NCBI GenBank assembly: GCA_949358305.1
Contig: OX442320.1
Span: 8,820,259 to 8,884,258 of the forward strand
Length of the DNA: 64,000 nt
Origin: Strigamia acuminata
Lineage: Eukaryota; Arthropoda; Chilopoda; Geophilomorpha; Linotaeniidae
Direction of reading: 5' to 3'
Shown here piece after piece: positions 1 to 10,722 of the stretch (the first letter of the stretch is position 1; each line of letters begins with the position of its first letter). The notes beneath the pieces are model-generated. The model made no database searches and was not told where the DNA came from. It saw only the letters and a program-made list of their open reading frames with translations. Made by a program: the position numbers and the translations under genes.

Positions 1-743
1 TTAGCAAATAAAATGAACATTTTATTACCAATTAAATAAAATCCATCCTTCTAATCACTTTTTACACTAAAATTCATTGAAAATAAACAGAACTACTACG
101 CATAGTAGAGCACAGTCCACAGTTAGGCGTAATCCGGCTCAACCAATTGGGAAATAGGACAACGTTGTATCGGGACAGAGTATAAACCCACAATTTCCGA
201 GGTCAGAATTTGATTTGTTTAGTGGCTGAAATAGATCGACAACCATTTTGTTGTTCCAGATAATCAAAATGCATTATGAGTAATTCACAGGTGGCATCAC
301 GTTTACCATGTAAACGCATACGGTTATCCGGATAAATAAAATACAGATTTCAACTTTTCTGGAACCGCGATATAATAAATTTTTGTTACAACGAACAGAT
401 TTCTCGGGTCCCTTGCCGTTCATTCGAGCTTGGGTTTTTGGCTCTTGCACTCCTGAAACAACAAGTGAGAATTCGTTCTTGAACCTTCAACAAACTCATC
501 AATTCCATTCTAACATTGGGTACTCGCTCCCAACTATTATTATGTAAATGCCAACAAGTACTCCTATACCCTTTTACCACTCTATGGACTCCACCGCTCC
601 GACTCTTCCAACGCAGACTCTGGCGCACTTCCCATTCCCATCATGCTCGGAATTGCTCTAATAAAAGCATAATAGAGAGCAAATGTGAGCCACGTGAAGT
701 CTTCACACATGTTTACTTCACTAAAAGGCAAAGATTGTTTACA
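1..743. other. 5' flank of the cysteine-rich gene cluster
   Basis: No convincing exon was found here. The first ~60 bases contain AATAAA-like motifs and could be the 3' end of a further paralog outside the window. Bases 86-184 are the right half of a MITE that is complete at 6375-6613. They share the words CAGTCCACAGTTAGGCGTAA and CAACGTTGTATCGG with it. The last ~100 bases are presumably the promoter and 5' UTR of gene A. Confidence 0.5.
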
Positions 744-3718
744 ATGTTTCTTACCAGGATAAATATCTTCATTTCGCTGTGTTTCATCAATGGTAAGTAA
801 TCAATCATCGAGTGACACTTCAATGTTCAATCCAACACGTGTTTTGGGCGTGGTGAAACAAAATATTAATTAATTATGACGCAATACATTATAATAATAT
901 ACGGGTTTCTTTATTTCAGTTATTTCTGCTGAAAATCAATTGAAAGACGTATTGCAGAATGAAATATCAGAGGATTGTAAAAGAAGTTATTACGTGGGAA
1001 AAGACGTCGAGCAATTCCAAATTTGTTTTGGGAATGACATCAGACATTTAATGAATAATGTTGACGCCACTACAGTAAATGAAATTTGCGAGTAAGTTGC
1101 TTTCAGTTGAAATTAAATATAGAAACAAATATTGCATAACACCTGGGAATGTCTAAATTGGTAATTTTCCAGTGAAAATTTGTTAAGTTGTGCAAATTGA
1201 GCGCACAAAAAAAAAAATCAGTGATAAATCATCATAATTGCAGCGATTAAAATTCTAAGAAATCAAGTAAATTCTTAAACTTGACCTCCTCCAAGGACAA
1301 GAATTGCAGTCCTTGGCCTAGTTCACTTCTCAACACTAAGTGCAACTTCAAGATAGTGTCAAAACATAGCAAACTTTAATTTCTATTTCAGTCAACTCAT
1401 GTTGTTTTCCTCTTCACAGATTAGATGCGACTAGGTGTTTCAAGAAATTGGGAGATGCTGTTAAGATGTGCCTAAGTCCGGACAAATACAAAGAAATATT
1501 TGCAGATCCCATTAAAGCCGTTGCAGCCGGACACACTTATGCCTGCTCACATGGTGGACAAGTTTTGAAAAGTACGTACAATTCAATTCTGGGGCGTACT
1601 GCGTTACCCCGCTTTGTAAGCGAGCCTTCTTGGTACTTCTGCTAGCCGTTTGATATGGGTTTACCAGGTTTTTTGAATTACAGTCAAACTGAAACAACTG
1701 TTTTTTCTGTTTTTTTCTTTATTTATAAGAGCCCGGATGAATAATTATGTTTGAATTTGGGCCTGAAATTTGAGTTTTCTTGATATTCTGAAGATTATTA
1801 CTAAAATTTGGAAAAATTTATAGAAATTTAGGCCAATTTCCTACATTTTGGACATCTAGGGTGTTCCGAGAAACACGAGCGCTGCAAGATCGGTTCAAAA
1901 TATATTTTACAATACAGTCGATACTCTTTAAAACGAATCGCAAAGGACCCGAAGAATCGATTCGTTATAACGAGAATTTGTTATATCGAAATTTTTTAAC
2001 ATGGTGTTCTATGGCCAGCCAACCAAACCAGCCATTTTTAAGTATTCGTTATATCGATAATTCGTTATATCGCGATTCATTATAAAGAGTTTCGACTGTA
2101 TATTGCTTTTCATTTCATGCATTCCAAAATGTAGAGCATTATGTGGAATTCGACATATTATTTGCACATTACGTAATGCATTTCATAATATAGAGTGTTC
2201 ACAAAGTCTCTAGACAATTTGAAAAAATTATTAAAATTCCAAAAAAAAATCATATACTTTTTAAACTTGTACATAACATAAAATATATAGTAAAGTTTTT
2301 TTTTCAAATAGTTAATAAATTTCTATGTTAATAAATTTCTATTCGTCGCACGGACCAAATCTAACCAATTTCCAATTTCTGTTCCTGTCCTCCTTAACAT
2401 AACTTCATCGATAGTCCCAATGGCAGCAGTTATTCTTTTCTTAAAGGTCACAGGAAGAGAAATAAAAAATTTCTCTAATCTCTTTAAAATAACTTTAAAA
2501 TCCACCAAGTGACACTATTTATAAACGTTTGAAAATCATAATGGCGGAACAATTACTGCTCGGTTCGAAGTTTAACAGAACTTTTAAACAATATCCCAAA
2601 AGTTGAACAATTAAAAATATTACATAACCTTTTTTAAGGTTATTTTAAAGAGATTAGATAAATTTTTCATTTCTCTTCCTGTGACCTTTAAGATCCTTTA
2701 TATCCCTTACTTTGGTACGGTACACTATACTCGAGTTGCACTCAAAAAGGCACCTCACAATGTGTACTCCCATTGGTCGAGCCAGTTTACTGGTGTAGTG
2801 ATCCAGAAAAGTAGACCCAAACACCAGAATTGCATTACAATGTACAGACATTGTAATCGATTGCCTAGGCAACGGCCTAAAATTCAAACTTCCAGATGAT
2901 GTAAGCAATAAACACAACAAACATGAGTTTGACATTTTTTAATGTATGAAACTTCATTTTAATGATGGAAATAACATTTTTTATTAAATAAAATCAAAAT
3001 AACATAAGCTAAATTAGTCATAACAATCACAACAATAAATAAAAAACAAAACTACTTCTCCTAGTAGTAGTATACAGTATGGAGTTAGTAGTAAACTGGC
3101 TCGACCAATGGGACTACAGATTGTAAAGTGCCTTTTTGAGTGCAACTCGAGTATGTCTTCCCTACAATATTGCAATATAATTTCAATGTATTTTGATTCA
3201 TTTCATAATATTGAAATTTATTCTCCAATAACTAGATTTTACAACGAGGCAACCACATTGCCCTTACCATTTAGCAGTTAGTCATCTTTCCGATAAATGT
3301 AAACAAGAAACACTCAAAGAGGAGTTGTTCACCCAGAGTTTCCATTCAGACACATCTTGTGGGTAAATATCCCCATTGCCAGAATGTAAACAAATAATTC
3401 ACAACTTTTTCTTTGTTTTGATATAGTGAACGCGTCAAATTAGTCACTTGTTGGGCCAACGCTTACGACAAATGCAAAGACAAAATTGCCAGCGATTTTT
3501 TCAAAAATCTGGGTATAAATATGCTAGAACAAACACCATGCACAAGTTATCTTTCTTCATTGAAACCGAGCGAACCTTCCAATTTGGTTATGCCAAGCAG
3601 CCCATCAACTCTGATGAAAAAACCAAAACCACCTGATGGCTCTGATGCTTCAAACATTGTGTCCAACACCTTAGTTTTTCCCATTTTATACTTTACTGCC
3701 CTCTGCCTCATTGGTTGA
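744..3718 (+). CDS. Cysteine-rich secreted, probably GPI-anchored DUF1397-like protein, cluster gene A
   Basis: Five-exon model: 744-792, 920-1091, 1420-1571, 3236-3362, 3427-3718 (263 aa). All introns are GT-AG and the intron phases are 1,2,1,2. Exon 1 is a signal peptide (MFLTRINIFISLCFIN). Exons 2-5 each hold three cysteines: EDCKRSY, QICFG and EICE; TRCF, KMCL and YACS; PHCP, DKCK and TSCG; TCW, DKCK and TPC. The protein ends in a hydrophobic stretch (NTLVFPILYFTALCLIG) typical of a GPI signal. The Cys spacing and the motifs x-CL, FxC and TPC near the end resemble the insect 27 kDa hemolymph glycoprotein family (DUF1397); function is unknown. Intron 3 carries two MITEs. The C-terminal linker is longer and richer in Ser, Pro and Lys than in the other copies. 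Exon 4 is the most diverged exon and the least certain call. Confidence 0.78.
1915..2098. mobile_element. pogo/Tigger-type MITE, copy 1
   Basis: A 184-bp element bounded by TA on both sides (1913-1914 and 2099-2100). Its imperfect terminal inverted repeats begin CAGTCGATACTCTTTA and end with GAGTTTCGACTG. The interior contains repeated TTCGTTATA/ATATCGA words. TA target duplication and CAGT termini are typical of non-autonomous Tc1/mariner-pogo elements. A near-identical copy lies at 6181-6364. It sits inside intron 3 of gene A. Confidence 0.8.
2728..3154. mobile_element. Fold-back MITE with 26-bp terminal inverted repeats
   Basis: The left end ATACTCGAGTTGCACTCA is the exact reverse complement of the right end TGAGTGCAACTCGAGTAT, and the match runs for about 26 bp. 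The interior shares words with the element at 6375-6613 (CTGGTGTAGTG, CAGAAAAGTAG, CACCAGAATTG), so the two are members of related families. It lies in intron 3 of gene A. Confidence 0.75.
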
Positions 3719-4378
3719 ATGCTTCAAGATTCTCCCACAATTTGATCATTGTTTTCATGTGCAATATTACGTGTAAATACATATTTTGGGTCGGATCACT
3801 TCATCGAATCCCGTTTCATCGAATCCCGAATTCTTAAAGTAGCAAATGGGTTCCGTAGGGTTCAAGGAGGGTCGCTAGCCCCCCCTTGTTAGACATTCTT
3901 AAGAAAAGAAAAAAAACATCATATTTAGGTTACCGAAACTGGATTCGATGAAATGACCCGCCCTCACATATTTTTGTCTTGTGTTTCAGAATTAAATATT
4001 TATTTGTAAATAAAAGTAAATTAGACACTAAAATTCATTTTGTTTTGTAATTATCTTTGTAATACTTGCTGTTTCAAAGTATTGTATACAATAGTTGTAT
4101 CATTTAATCCATAAAGCACAAGAAATATTATGTAGAATTTGATGATAATAAACTACATAAATTCAATTGCAATTAATTAATTAGGCCAAATGATTCATTT
4201 GTGAAATTAAAAAAGCAATATTAAACAACATAGTTTTTAGCTCATTCACATTTCCTGGCACTCTTCCCACTCACATGTCTTCAATGACATAAAGTGAGGA
4301 AGTTGATTAAGATCATTGCAGATCATTGCAGATTACTGCTCATCTTGCCTTCCCACACATGAAGAAAGTCCACTTAAG
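3719..4378. other. Intergenic A-B: 3' UTR of A and promoter of B
   Basis: The first part is probably the 3' UTR of gene A. Near 3780-3960 there is a repeat-like tract containing TTCATCGAATCCCG and its partner GGATTCGATGAAA, suggesting another small inverted-repeat element. From about 4210 the sequence resembles the upstream regions of genes D and E and includes the shared promoter motif at 4255-4269. Confidence 0.5.
4255..4269 (+). promoter_or_regulatory. Conserved upstream motif of cluster gene B
   Basis: CTGGCACTCTTCCCA lies ~110 bp before the start codon of gene B. Variants of TTGGCayyCTTCCcA occur 80-130 bp upstream of genes C, D, E and the relic copy. Upstream of it, the text AAACAAC..TAGTTTTTAGCTCATT is also similar to the region before gene D. 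Its function is inferred only from conservation. Confidence 0.4.
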
Positions 4379-6175
4379 ATGTCACACCTATCAATTATCA
4401 CCATTATCACTATTTGTATTTCTCCTGGTTCGTAATTCTCATTTCATACCTCCAAACTGCTCTAACAAGCCTGTATATATTACAGTTCTTTCAGACGAAC
4501 ATTTGACCACACATTTATTGAACGAAGTACCTGCATCTTGTAGAAGCAGATACCAAACTGAGCAAGATGTCAAACAGTTGAAAACTTGCCTTAGGAATGA
4601 AGTTGTGACATTAAAACGTCCTGCTTCTGTCACTAATATACAAGAATTTTGCAAGTAAGCGTTGTTATCTTCTTATTACATAAGAAAATCGTATTATTAT
4701 GTCATTCTGCACTTCCAATACACGTTGACCAATTTTAGTGAAAATTAGTCACATTTACATGATGTTCACATAGTCTATCAGGGTGTTTATTTTAAATAGA
4801 AAGCGTTAAGTGGTGATTTCAATGGCACCATGAAAATTGACCCTAGACTTCAACTCTGTACAGTCTGCACAGTGCTTGTTCATACAGTTGCATGATCCAG
4901 GCAGGATGCAATCTAAACCCAGCAATGTTACATCATGAACCAAGAATAAGATGGACACGTATCCATATATTGCCACCGATGGCGATTGACTATCTACATT
5001 ATTTTCTATCGGTAAATTCTCGTATCAAATACACCTCGCGCTTGAGTAATTGTCGGGATTAGGTCAGCACTCATCTTCTTGTCTGATAAGATTCGTGCTG
5101 ACCTAATTATTCTGCAGGTGATCTTCAAGCTGGACTGGGACGATTTTTATGAACACGACTGTACAACCGTGTAAAAAATACCTTCCCTTGACTACTGTAA
5201 ACTCACTGTAACCAAGGGAAGTTTTTTTTGTCCATGGGTGTACACTGTATGAGAAAATATTGTAGAGCACGGCTTGTTTGTTATGGGATACGCAGAATGA
5301 ATTTAGCATCAAGATACTGGACACAAACTGTAGTAATGTTATTAATTATAAACGATTTACTCACGTTTTTAGGCAGGATATAAGTATTTGCTTTCGACAA
5401 TTGGAAGATGTGCTAAAACCATGCTTGACGGATGAAAAGATCGACAAAATATTTGGCAATCTAATAAAAGCTGTGGAAGGAGGCTTCGAATACGCTTGTG
5501 CGTATAATGGTCTACCACTTATAGGTATATTCAATCCATACTCTAACCCTAATGTTGGTTGTTCATTGAAAAATTTTGACATAACTCAATCCACAATAAA
5601 AATTACAAAATTATAATGCTATAATGTTATTTTGCAATGATTTATCGCATAGAGGAGAGCAGCAATTGTTCCAATCACACAATTTCTATCCAGATTTTAC
5701 AAACTTGTTTCACCAACAGATTTTATGGAGAAGGGTTCATGTTTGAACTCCAATCACGATGTACGTTTAAAAGGATTAGAATGTTCGATGAATAGTCCAA
5801 TTAATATGGCAAATCAAAGTATGACACTAGACTTTAGTTCGGAAGAAACTTGCAGGTACGATAAGTAATATTTTCCAATAACTTCCTATTATGAAATTCA
5901 TCTACTGCTATTTTTCCAGGGAACTGATCAAACTAACCATGTGCTTGATGGATGCATCTGATATTTGTCATGACAAAACAGGGAGAGAATTCTTCAAAAA
6001 CTTGGTATTGAGTATGCTGAACCGAACACCGTGTAAAAGTTTTACCCATGAGTTGTATATGTACACCCCTACAATCCCGACGTCAGAGAAATCATTTGCT
6101 CCAACATGCAACATCAACATATTGCTTTTAGCCTTTTTAGCCTGTAGTAACATCATTTTAAATGGTGCAATGTAG
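4379..6175 (+). CDS. Cysteine-rich secreted, probably GPI-anchored DUF1397-like protein, cluster gene B
   Basis: Exons 4379-4427, 4486-4654, 5373-5524, 5720-5855 and 5920-6175 give 253 aa with intron phases 1,2,1,2. The start was chosen because MSHLSIIT aligns with MSHITIII of gene D; an upstream in-frame ATG is not needed. The signal peptide is split between exons 1 and 2. Three cysteines occur in each of exons 2-5: ASCRSRY, KTCLR and FCK; ICF, PCL and YACA; GSCLN, LECSM and ETCR; MCL, ICHD and TPC. For exon 4 the acceptor at 5718-5719 was used because the earlier AG leads to a stop. The hydrophobic tail (NINILLLAFLACSNIILNG) suggests a GPI signal or membrane anchor. A MITE starts five bases after the stop codon. 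Confidence 0.85.
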
Positions 6176-6180
6176 TAGTA

Positions 6181-6364
6181 CAGTTGAAACTCTTTATAAC
6201 GAATCGCAAGGGACTCGAAGAATCGATTCGTTATAACGAGAATTCGTTACATCGAAATTTTTTAACATGGTGTTCTATGGCCAGCCAACCAAACCAGTCA
6301 TTTTTAGGTATTCGTTATATCGATAATTCGTTGTATCGCGATTCATTATAAAGAGTTTCGACTG
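6181..6364. mobile_element. pogo/Tigger-type MITE, copy 2
   Basis: A 184-bp copy nearly identical to 1915-2098, with TA duplicated at 6179-6180 and 6365-6366. Termini are CAGTTGAAACTCTTTATA and AAGAGTTTCGACTG. It begins just after the stop codon of gene B and so forms the start of that gene's 3' UTR. Confidence 0.82.
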
Positions 6365-6374
6365 TAGTAGTTAT

Positions 6375-6613
6375 ATACTCTAAACCAATACAACGTTGAC
6401 CTAATTCTAGCCGTATTACTGGTGTAGTGGCACAGAAAAGTAGCCCTTAACACCAGAATTGTAATCGAACTCCAGACATTGTAATCGATTACCAACACTT
6501 CATTGTCAAAGGAAACAGAACTACTTTTCCACTTAGTAGATCACAGTCCACAGTTAGGCGTAATCCTGCTCAACCAATTGGAAATAGGTCAACGTTGTAT
6601 CGGTTTAGAGTAT
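6375..6613. mobile_element. Fold-back MITE next to the pogo MITE
   Basis: Terminal inverted repeats of about 28 bp: ATACTCTAAACCAATACAAC at the left and GTTGTATCGGTTTAGAGTAT at the right, with one mismatch. A truncated relative lies at 86-184, and interior words are shared with 2728-3154. Confidence 0.75.
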
Positions 6614-7470
6614 AGTATTTTATTCCCGTTCAAAGTATTAAACCTGTTTGGCCGCCAGTAATACAAGTGTACAAACTAATAAACCACGTATAATAATAAA
6701 AATGTAATTATATGATTAAAATTCCTTGTCAATATACGATGGGGTACCCAAAACTAACCTAAATTCTTTTTCGGTGGGCAGACCCCTTTTAGTACAAGCT
6801 TCCCCTGCTAGGTGAGTCTTCTAGAAACCTATCTGCATCATTCTGTCAGCTGGAGTTGTAGAGAGACGCTGCGTTCGACTTTCTTTTCGAAGACCTAAGG
6901 CTGCCTAATGAAAATGAAGCAATTGTGCGAATTAAAAATTGTATGTAATAATTTTTGGGACAATCCTGATGTATTTTGCTGATTGGAATTTACATTGGCA
7001 CCCTTCCAACATAATAACTATAATAGAGCATGAAAGAATGAGACAACAGCTGCATATTAGTTATGACTTACATTTAAAATGTTGCATTTCACAGTGTCAT
7101 TGTCCTCATTGTATTCTTGCTTTCTGGAAGGACATACATTGGTGGAAAAAAGTTTCACACCAGTCACTGTACAACAATGTTGTTATGTTGCTAATAGAAC
7201 GAATGTTACATGCAAGGAACGACTTTGATTAAGAACTGATTTTATAGAACAAACAGAGAAAATGGTAAATTAACGATTTTATCTGGTGACCCAAAACATC
7301 AATTATTAATTGCTCCAATTTTCTTGCTTATTGTTTTAGAAGTTCAATGTAATTATTGCAAATTCAATGACCAATAAATTAAATATAACTGCAATTACCG
7401 GTAATTAATTAGCCAAATTTATTTTTTTTTTAAATTAAAAAAAAATTGTTTTTATGATTCTAATTTATTA
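6614..7470. other. Intergenic B-C, left part, with a relic promoter
   Basis: No intact gene is present. The stretch contains AT-rich sequence with TTATT/AATAAA motifs and a decayed family copy described separately (6995-7126). The open frame over 6939-7232 appears only because the relic lost its splice donor; it resembles no known protein. Confidence 0.45.
6995..7126 (+). pseudogene. Relic promoter and exon 1 of a lost cluster paralog
   Basis: TTGGCACCCTTCCA (6995-7008) is the family promoter motif. About 70 bp later CATTTAAAATGTTGCATTTC is identical to the start of gene E. After a one-base frameshift the text reads as a hydrophobic signal peptide (VIVLIVFLLS), but the donor GGT has become GGA. 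No later exons are visible downstream. This looks like the remnant of a seventh gene in the array. Confidence 0.6.
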
Positions 7471-8195
7471 AGGGGTTTCATAAATGATGCGCTGAAAGCG
7501 CTGAAGTGATTATTCCAATAATCACAATTGCTCTATTATTGAAGACCAGAGATGAACATTGGCGTAAAAGCTCTACCCGTTACCCGCCCATTACCCATCA
7601 ACCCCATTAAATTTTCTTCCCCGTACCCGTACACAACCTACCCTACCCGTACCCAACCTACCCTACCCGTACCCATAAAAGGAGAAGAAAAAAATTAATT
7701 TTTAAGTTTAAATCTCGTTTTTAGTTAATTTTAGGGCTAAATACATGTAATTTAGGCGTAAAGACGTGTAATTTAGTGCGCAAAGAGTGCACACGTCAAC
7801 GTACACTCGATAAAGTTTAAATAATCACCTTTTTGGTTGAATACAATGCTAAACAAAGGTCGTGTAACACGACTTAAAAAACGTACCCGAGACGTACCCG
7901 TTAGCCGTTACCCTACGGGTACGGGCGGGTACTGGGTACGGGCGGGTACCGGGTACTGGTAAGCAATGTTGAAGACCCATGCCAGGTTCAATTGATTATA
8001 CTACTGTCACATGACTTCCGGTTATGTTATGTTTTAAGCATGAAAAGCTCATTTTTCAGTGATTATAAATAAGCGCTGAAACGCTGAAGCGATTATTCAT
8101 GTGATTGGCCCACGCAAGTCACATGATAATCGCTTCAGCAGAATAATCGTCATAATCGCTTCAGCGCCTTCAGCGCATCATTTATGAAACCCCCT
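7471..8195. mobile_element. 725-bp fold-back element with nested (TACCCG)-rich element
   Basis: The ends AGGGGTTTCATAAATGATGC and GCATCATTTATGAAACCCC are inverted repeats, extended inward by GCGCTGAA/TTCAGCGC arms of about 40 bp in total. Inside, roughly 7549-7972, lies a second structure bounded by GAACATTG and CAATGTTG, with ACCCGTACCC repeats at its left and GGGTACGGGCGGGTAC repeats at its right. Its right end abuts the promoter motif of gene C. Confidence 0.75.
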
Positions 8196-8196
8196 A

Positions 8197-8211
8197 TTGG
8201 CATTCTTCCCA
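8197..8211 (+). promoter_or_regulatory. Conserved upstream motif of cluster gene C
   Basis: TTGGCATTCTTCCCA lies about 128 bp before the start codon and matches the motif upstream of genes B, D and E. It starts two bases after the right end of the fold-back element, so that insertion replaced everything further upstream. Confidence 0.45.
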
Positions 8212-8338
8212 ATATGAAATCATAATTCTAATTGAGTTAAACAGAACTATAGACATGTATTATGTAACATACAGCAGATGCAAAGAAACTGAAGCACAAT
8301 ACAACTTGACTCCTCACACTGAACTAAGTGCATCCAAG

Positions 8339-10481
8339 ATGACACACTTGGCAATCGCTGTCATCTTCTTTATGTCTACTGGTTAGAGATTCCAATCTCA
8401 GATCCCCAAACTAACTAAAAACAACTTTTGATTTCAGTGGTCTTTGCCGAAGATTGGGCCGCATACCTATTCAGCGAAATATCCCCATCTTGCAGAAGCA
8501 GATACCAAGTGGAGAGAGACATGAAACAATTTAGCAATTGCATTGAACAAAAGACTGAAATATTTAGGAATGCCGACACTTTAGAAGTTGACAAGTTTTG
8601 CGAGTAAGTGATATTCATTCCTAAATGTTGTCTATACCAGTAGTTCCCAAACTGTGCGCCGCAACGGGCCTTCAGGGACGCTGGACTAACTTGCAGGGGC
8701 GCTGTGACTGGTCTACAGGGGCGCCATGAACCAAAAAAGTTTGGGAACCACTGGTCTATACTCAGCTGTGATGGGTCAAATTTATCCTCCTTGCTTTATG
8801 TGGTGTATTGACACCACAAGGAATTATGCAGGTTTAAGTGCATTGAAAAAGTACATTGTATTGCCAGCAATACACACTTTAACACAGCGAGGCTACATTT
8901 TTGTTAAAATAGCACCACTTACTTTAAAAAACAAATGACTTCTAATCATTCAAATTACGTTTTATGAGGAATACAAAGTGATTTATTGAATGAAACCATT
9001 ACCAATTGTTATTTTGTAAAGATTTTTTCTCTGGTTATGAGGTCAATTGATAGCAATGCAAACTATTAAAGAATTTTTCTTTTCACACATTAGACTGGAT
9101 TTAATTCAATGTTTTAGACAACTGGCAGTTGTCATGAAACCTTGCCTTACCAATGAAAAGTTCACCACAATATTTGAAGATCCTTTAAACGCCATTGAAA
9201 GCGGGGTCGATTTTGCTTGTTCGTATAACGGACAACCACTTCAAGGTATGTCTTATAAAACTTCTCAAACTTTTTCCACTCAACCCCTTTTCGCCCAAGA
9301 AATTTTTACGCAACCCCAGGTATATAAGTTAGCTATTACGTAATACAAAATGGCAGAAGTATGTTAAGGCTATTTCGCGACCTCTACATTCAGTTACGCA
9401 ATCACATAAAGGGTCATGACTAACAGTTTAAGAAGCCCTGGTCTAAAGCAGTGGTCTAACTACAACTACCATGAATGCTCACACACGTTGCAATTAGAGC
9501 AGGGGTCGGCAAGTAATTTTAAGTGGGGTCCGGATACTATTGAAAATTTTTATCGAGGTCCAGAAAAAAAACACTTAAAAACCTTATAAAAACCTAAGAA
9601 AACGGAAAAAATCACTTAAAAACCAAATAAACCTCCCAATAAACACACACGACACAAAAAATACCAATAAAACCTAAAAAAAAAACAGGAAAAACAAGAA
9701 AAAAAACACCAAAAAACCAAAGAAACCGAGGGAAAAACGTCGCTAAACCTTCACCGTGGTCTAAGTTTCGACCTTCCGCCTGTTGCCGACCGCTGAATTA
9801 GAGGATTTGCATCGATTCAGTCAAGTTAGTCGTTTATTCGAACACACGTTATGTGTTCTGGATCGGCAAGATTACAGAACAACTCCCCCTGGCGGTAGAG
9901 ACACATTAGGACAAAATATGATACCGGTTCATAACACATTAGAACAAAAAATACCGGTCCGCTACATCAGTTTGAGGAGCACTTGTATAGATCCATATTT
10001 CAAATTTTCTGTACAGATTTTCTCGACAAGGGTTTGCCATGTATTCAATCCAGTTTTGACATAAGGGAGAAAATTAAGATTTGTGCTGCAGGAATTCCAT
10101 ACCACTTTAAAGAAGAATTCTTGGCGTTCAATTCTGAAGAAAATTGTGGGTAAGAATTCCTACTGCAATAACTATCTTTTTAAAATTTCATTCAACATGT
10201 ACAACCCTTTATTTTACAGTCAAGTAATCGACTTTTCAAAATGTTTGATCGATGTTTTGAACGTTTGCGAAGACAAAACAGCAAGAAATTTTTTCAAAGA
10301 CTTATCATTGACTATGCTGAATAAAACCCCCTGTAAAAGTTTCACTCATCAATTATACACTCACACGCCTAATCAATTGATTTCCACTCCCACTGAAGCA
10401 CTTGCTCCAACTTGGACCATCAACATATTACTTTTAGCCATTTCAGCCTCTATTGTTACCATTTTAAATTGCAAAATGTAA
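8339..10481 (+). CDS. Cysteine-rich secreted, probably GPI-anchored DUF1397-like protein, cluster gene C
   Basis: Exons 8339-8381, 8438-8603, 9094-9245, 10017-10149 and 10220-10481 give 251 aa, phases 1,2,1,2. The signal peptide is MTHLAIAVIFFMST followed by VVFAED. The cysteines are PSCRSRY, SNCIE, KFCE; QCFRQ, KPCL, FACSYNG; LPCIQ, KICAA, ENCG; KCLID, NVCED, TPCKSF, i.e. 12 in four exon-encoded triplets. The tail NILLLAISASIVTILNC is hydrophobic and follows a Thr/Pro/Ser linker, as expected for a GPI signal. Intron 2 carries a hAT-type MITE (8638-8753) and intron 3 another (9500-9795). The role is not known; DUF1397 relatives are secreted hemolymph proteins. Confidence 0.85.
8638..8753. mobile_element. 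hAT-type MITE (116 bp)
   Basis: Terminal inverted repeats CAGTAGTTCCCAAACT and AGTTTGGGAACCACTG, with a perfect 8-bp target duplication GTCTATAC at 8630-8637 and 8754-8761. An 8-bp duplication and CAG..CTG ends are diagnostic of hAT transposition. Located in intron 2 of gene C. Confidence 0.9.
9500..9795. mobile_element. hAT-type MITE (296 bp)
   Basis: Short inverted termini CAGGGGTCGGCAA and TTGCCGACCGCTG, with perfect 8-bp duplication AATTAGAG at 9492-9499 and 9796-9803. The interior is A-rich (AAAACCTAAGAAAA-like text). Located in intron 3 of gene C. Confidence 0.9.
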
Positions 10482-10628
10482 TCATGTAAAACATCCGAAC
10501 AATAAACTTTATATCAAGTTGAATAATCATTAAAACATCAATGCCTAATATCTCTTGGAAACAAATTTCTAAGAGCAATTAACTAATTGAAAGAGCAATG
10601 ATAAACAACCTTGTGTTTTGCTCATTTG

Positions 10629-10642
10629 TTGGCTTTGTTCCA
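10629..10642 (+). promoter_or_regulatory. Conserved upstream motif of cluster gene D
   Basis: TTGGCTTTGTTCCA, about 80 bp before the start codon, is the most diverged version of the family motif. It is preceded by TAAACAACCTTGTGTTTTGC, which parallels the text before gene B. Confidence 0.35.
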
Positions 10643-10722
10643 AAATTAAATGACAACTCTAATGTGCTCTAATACTTACGTATTACATCTTGACTTCCCA
10701 CACAGGAAATAAGTGCAATCCA

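Noticed and set aside
516-800. 94-aa frame before gene A as a longer first exon
   Set aside because: The paralogs all start with a short signal-peptide exon of 43-49 bases. The upstream residues are not conserved, so only the last ATG (744) was used.
2654-2935. 93-aa minus-strand frame at 2654-2935
   Set aside because: It lies mostly within the fold-back MITE and shows no protein similarity that I recognise.
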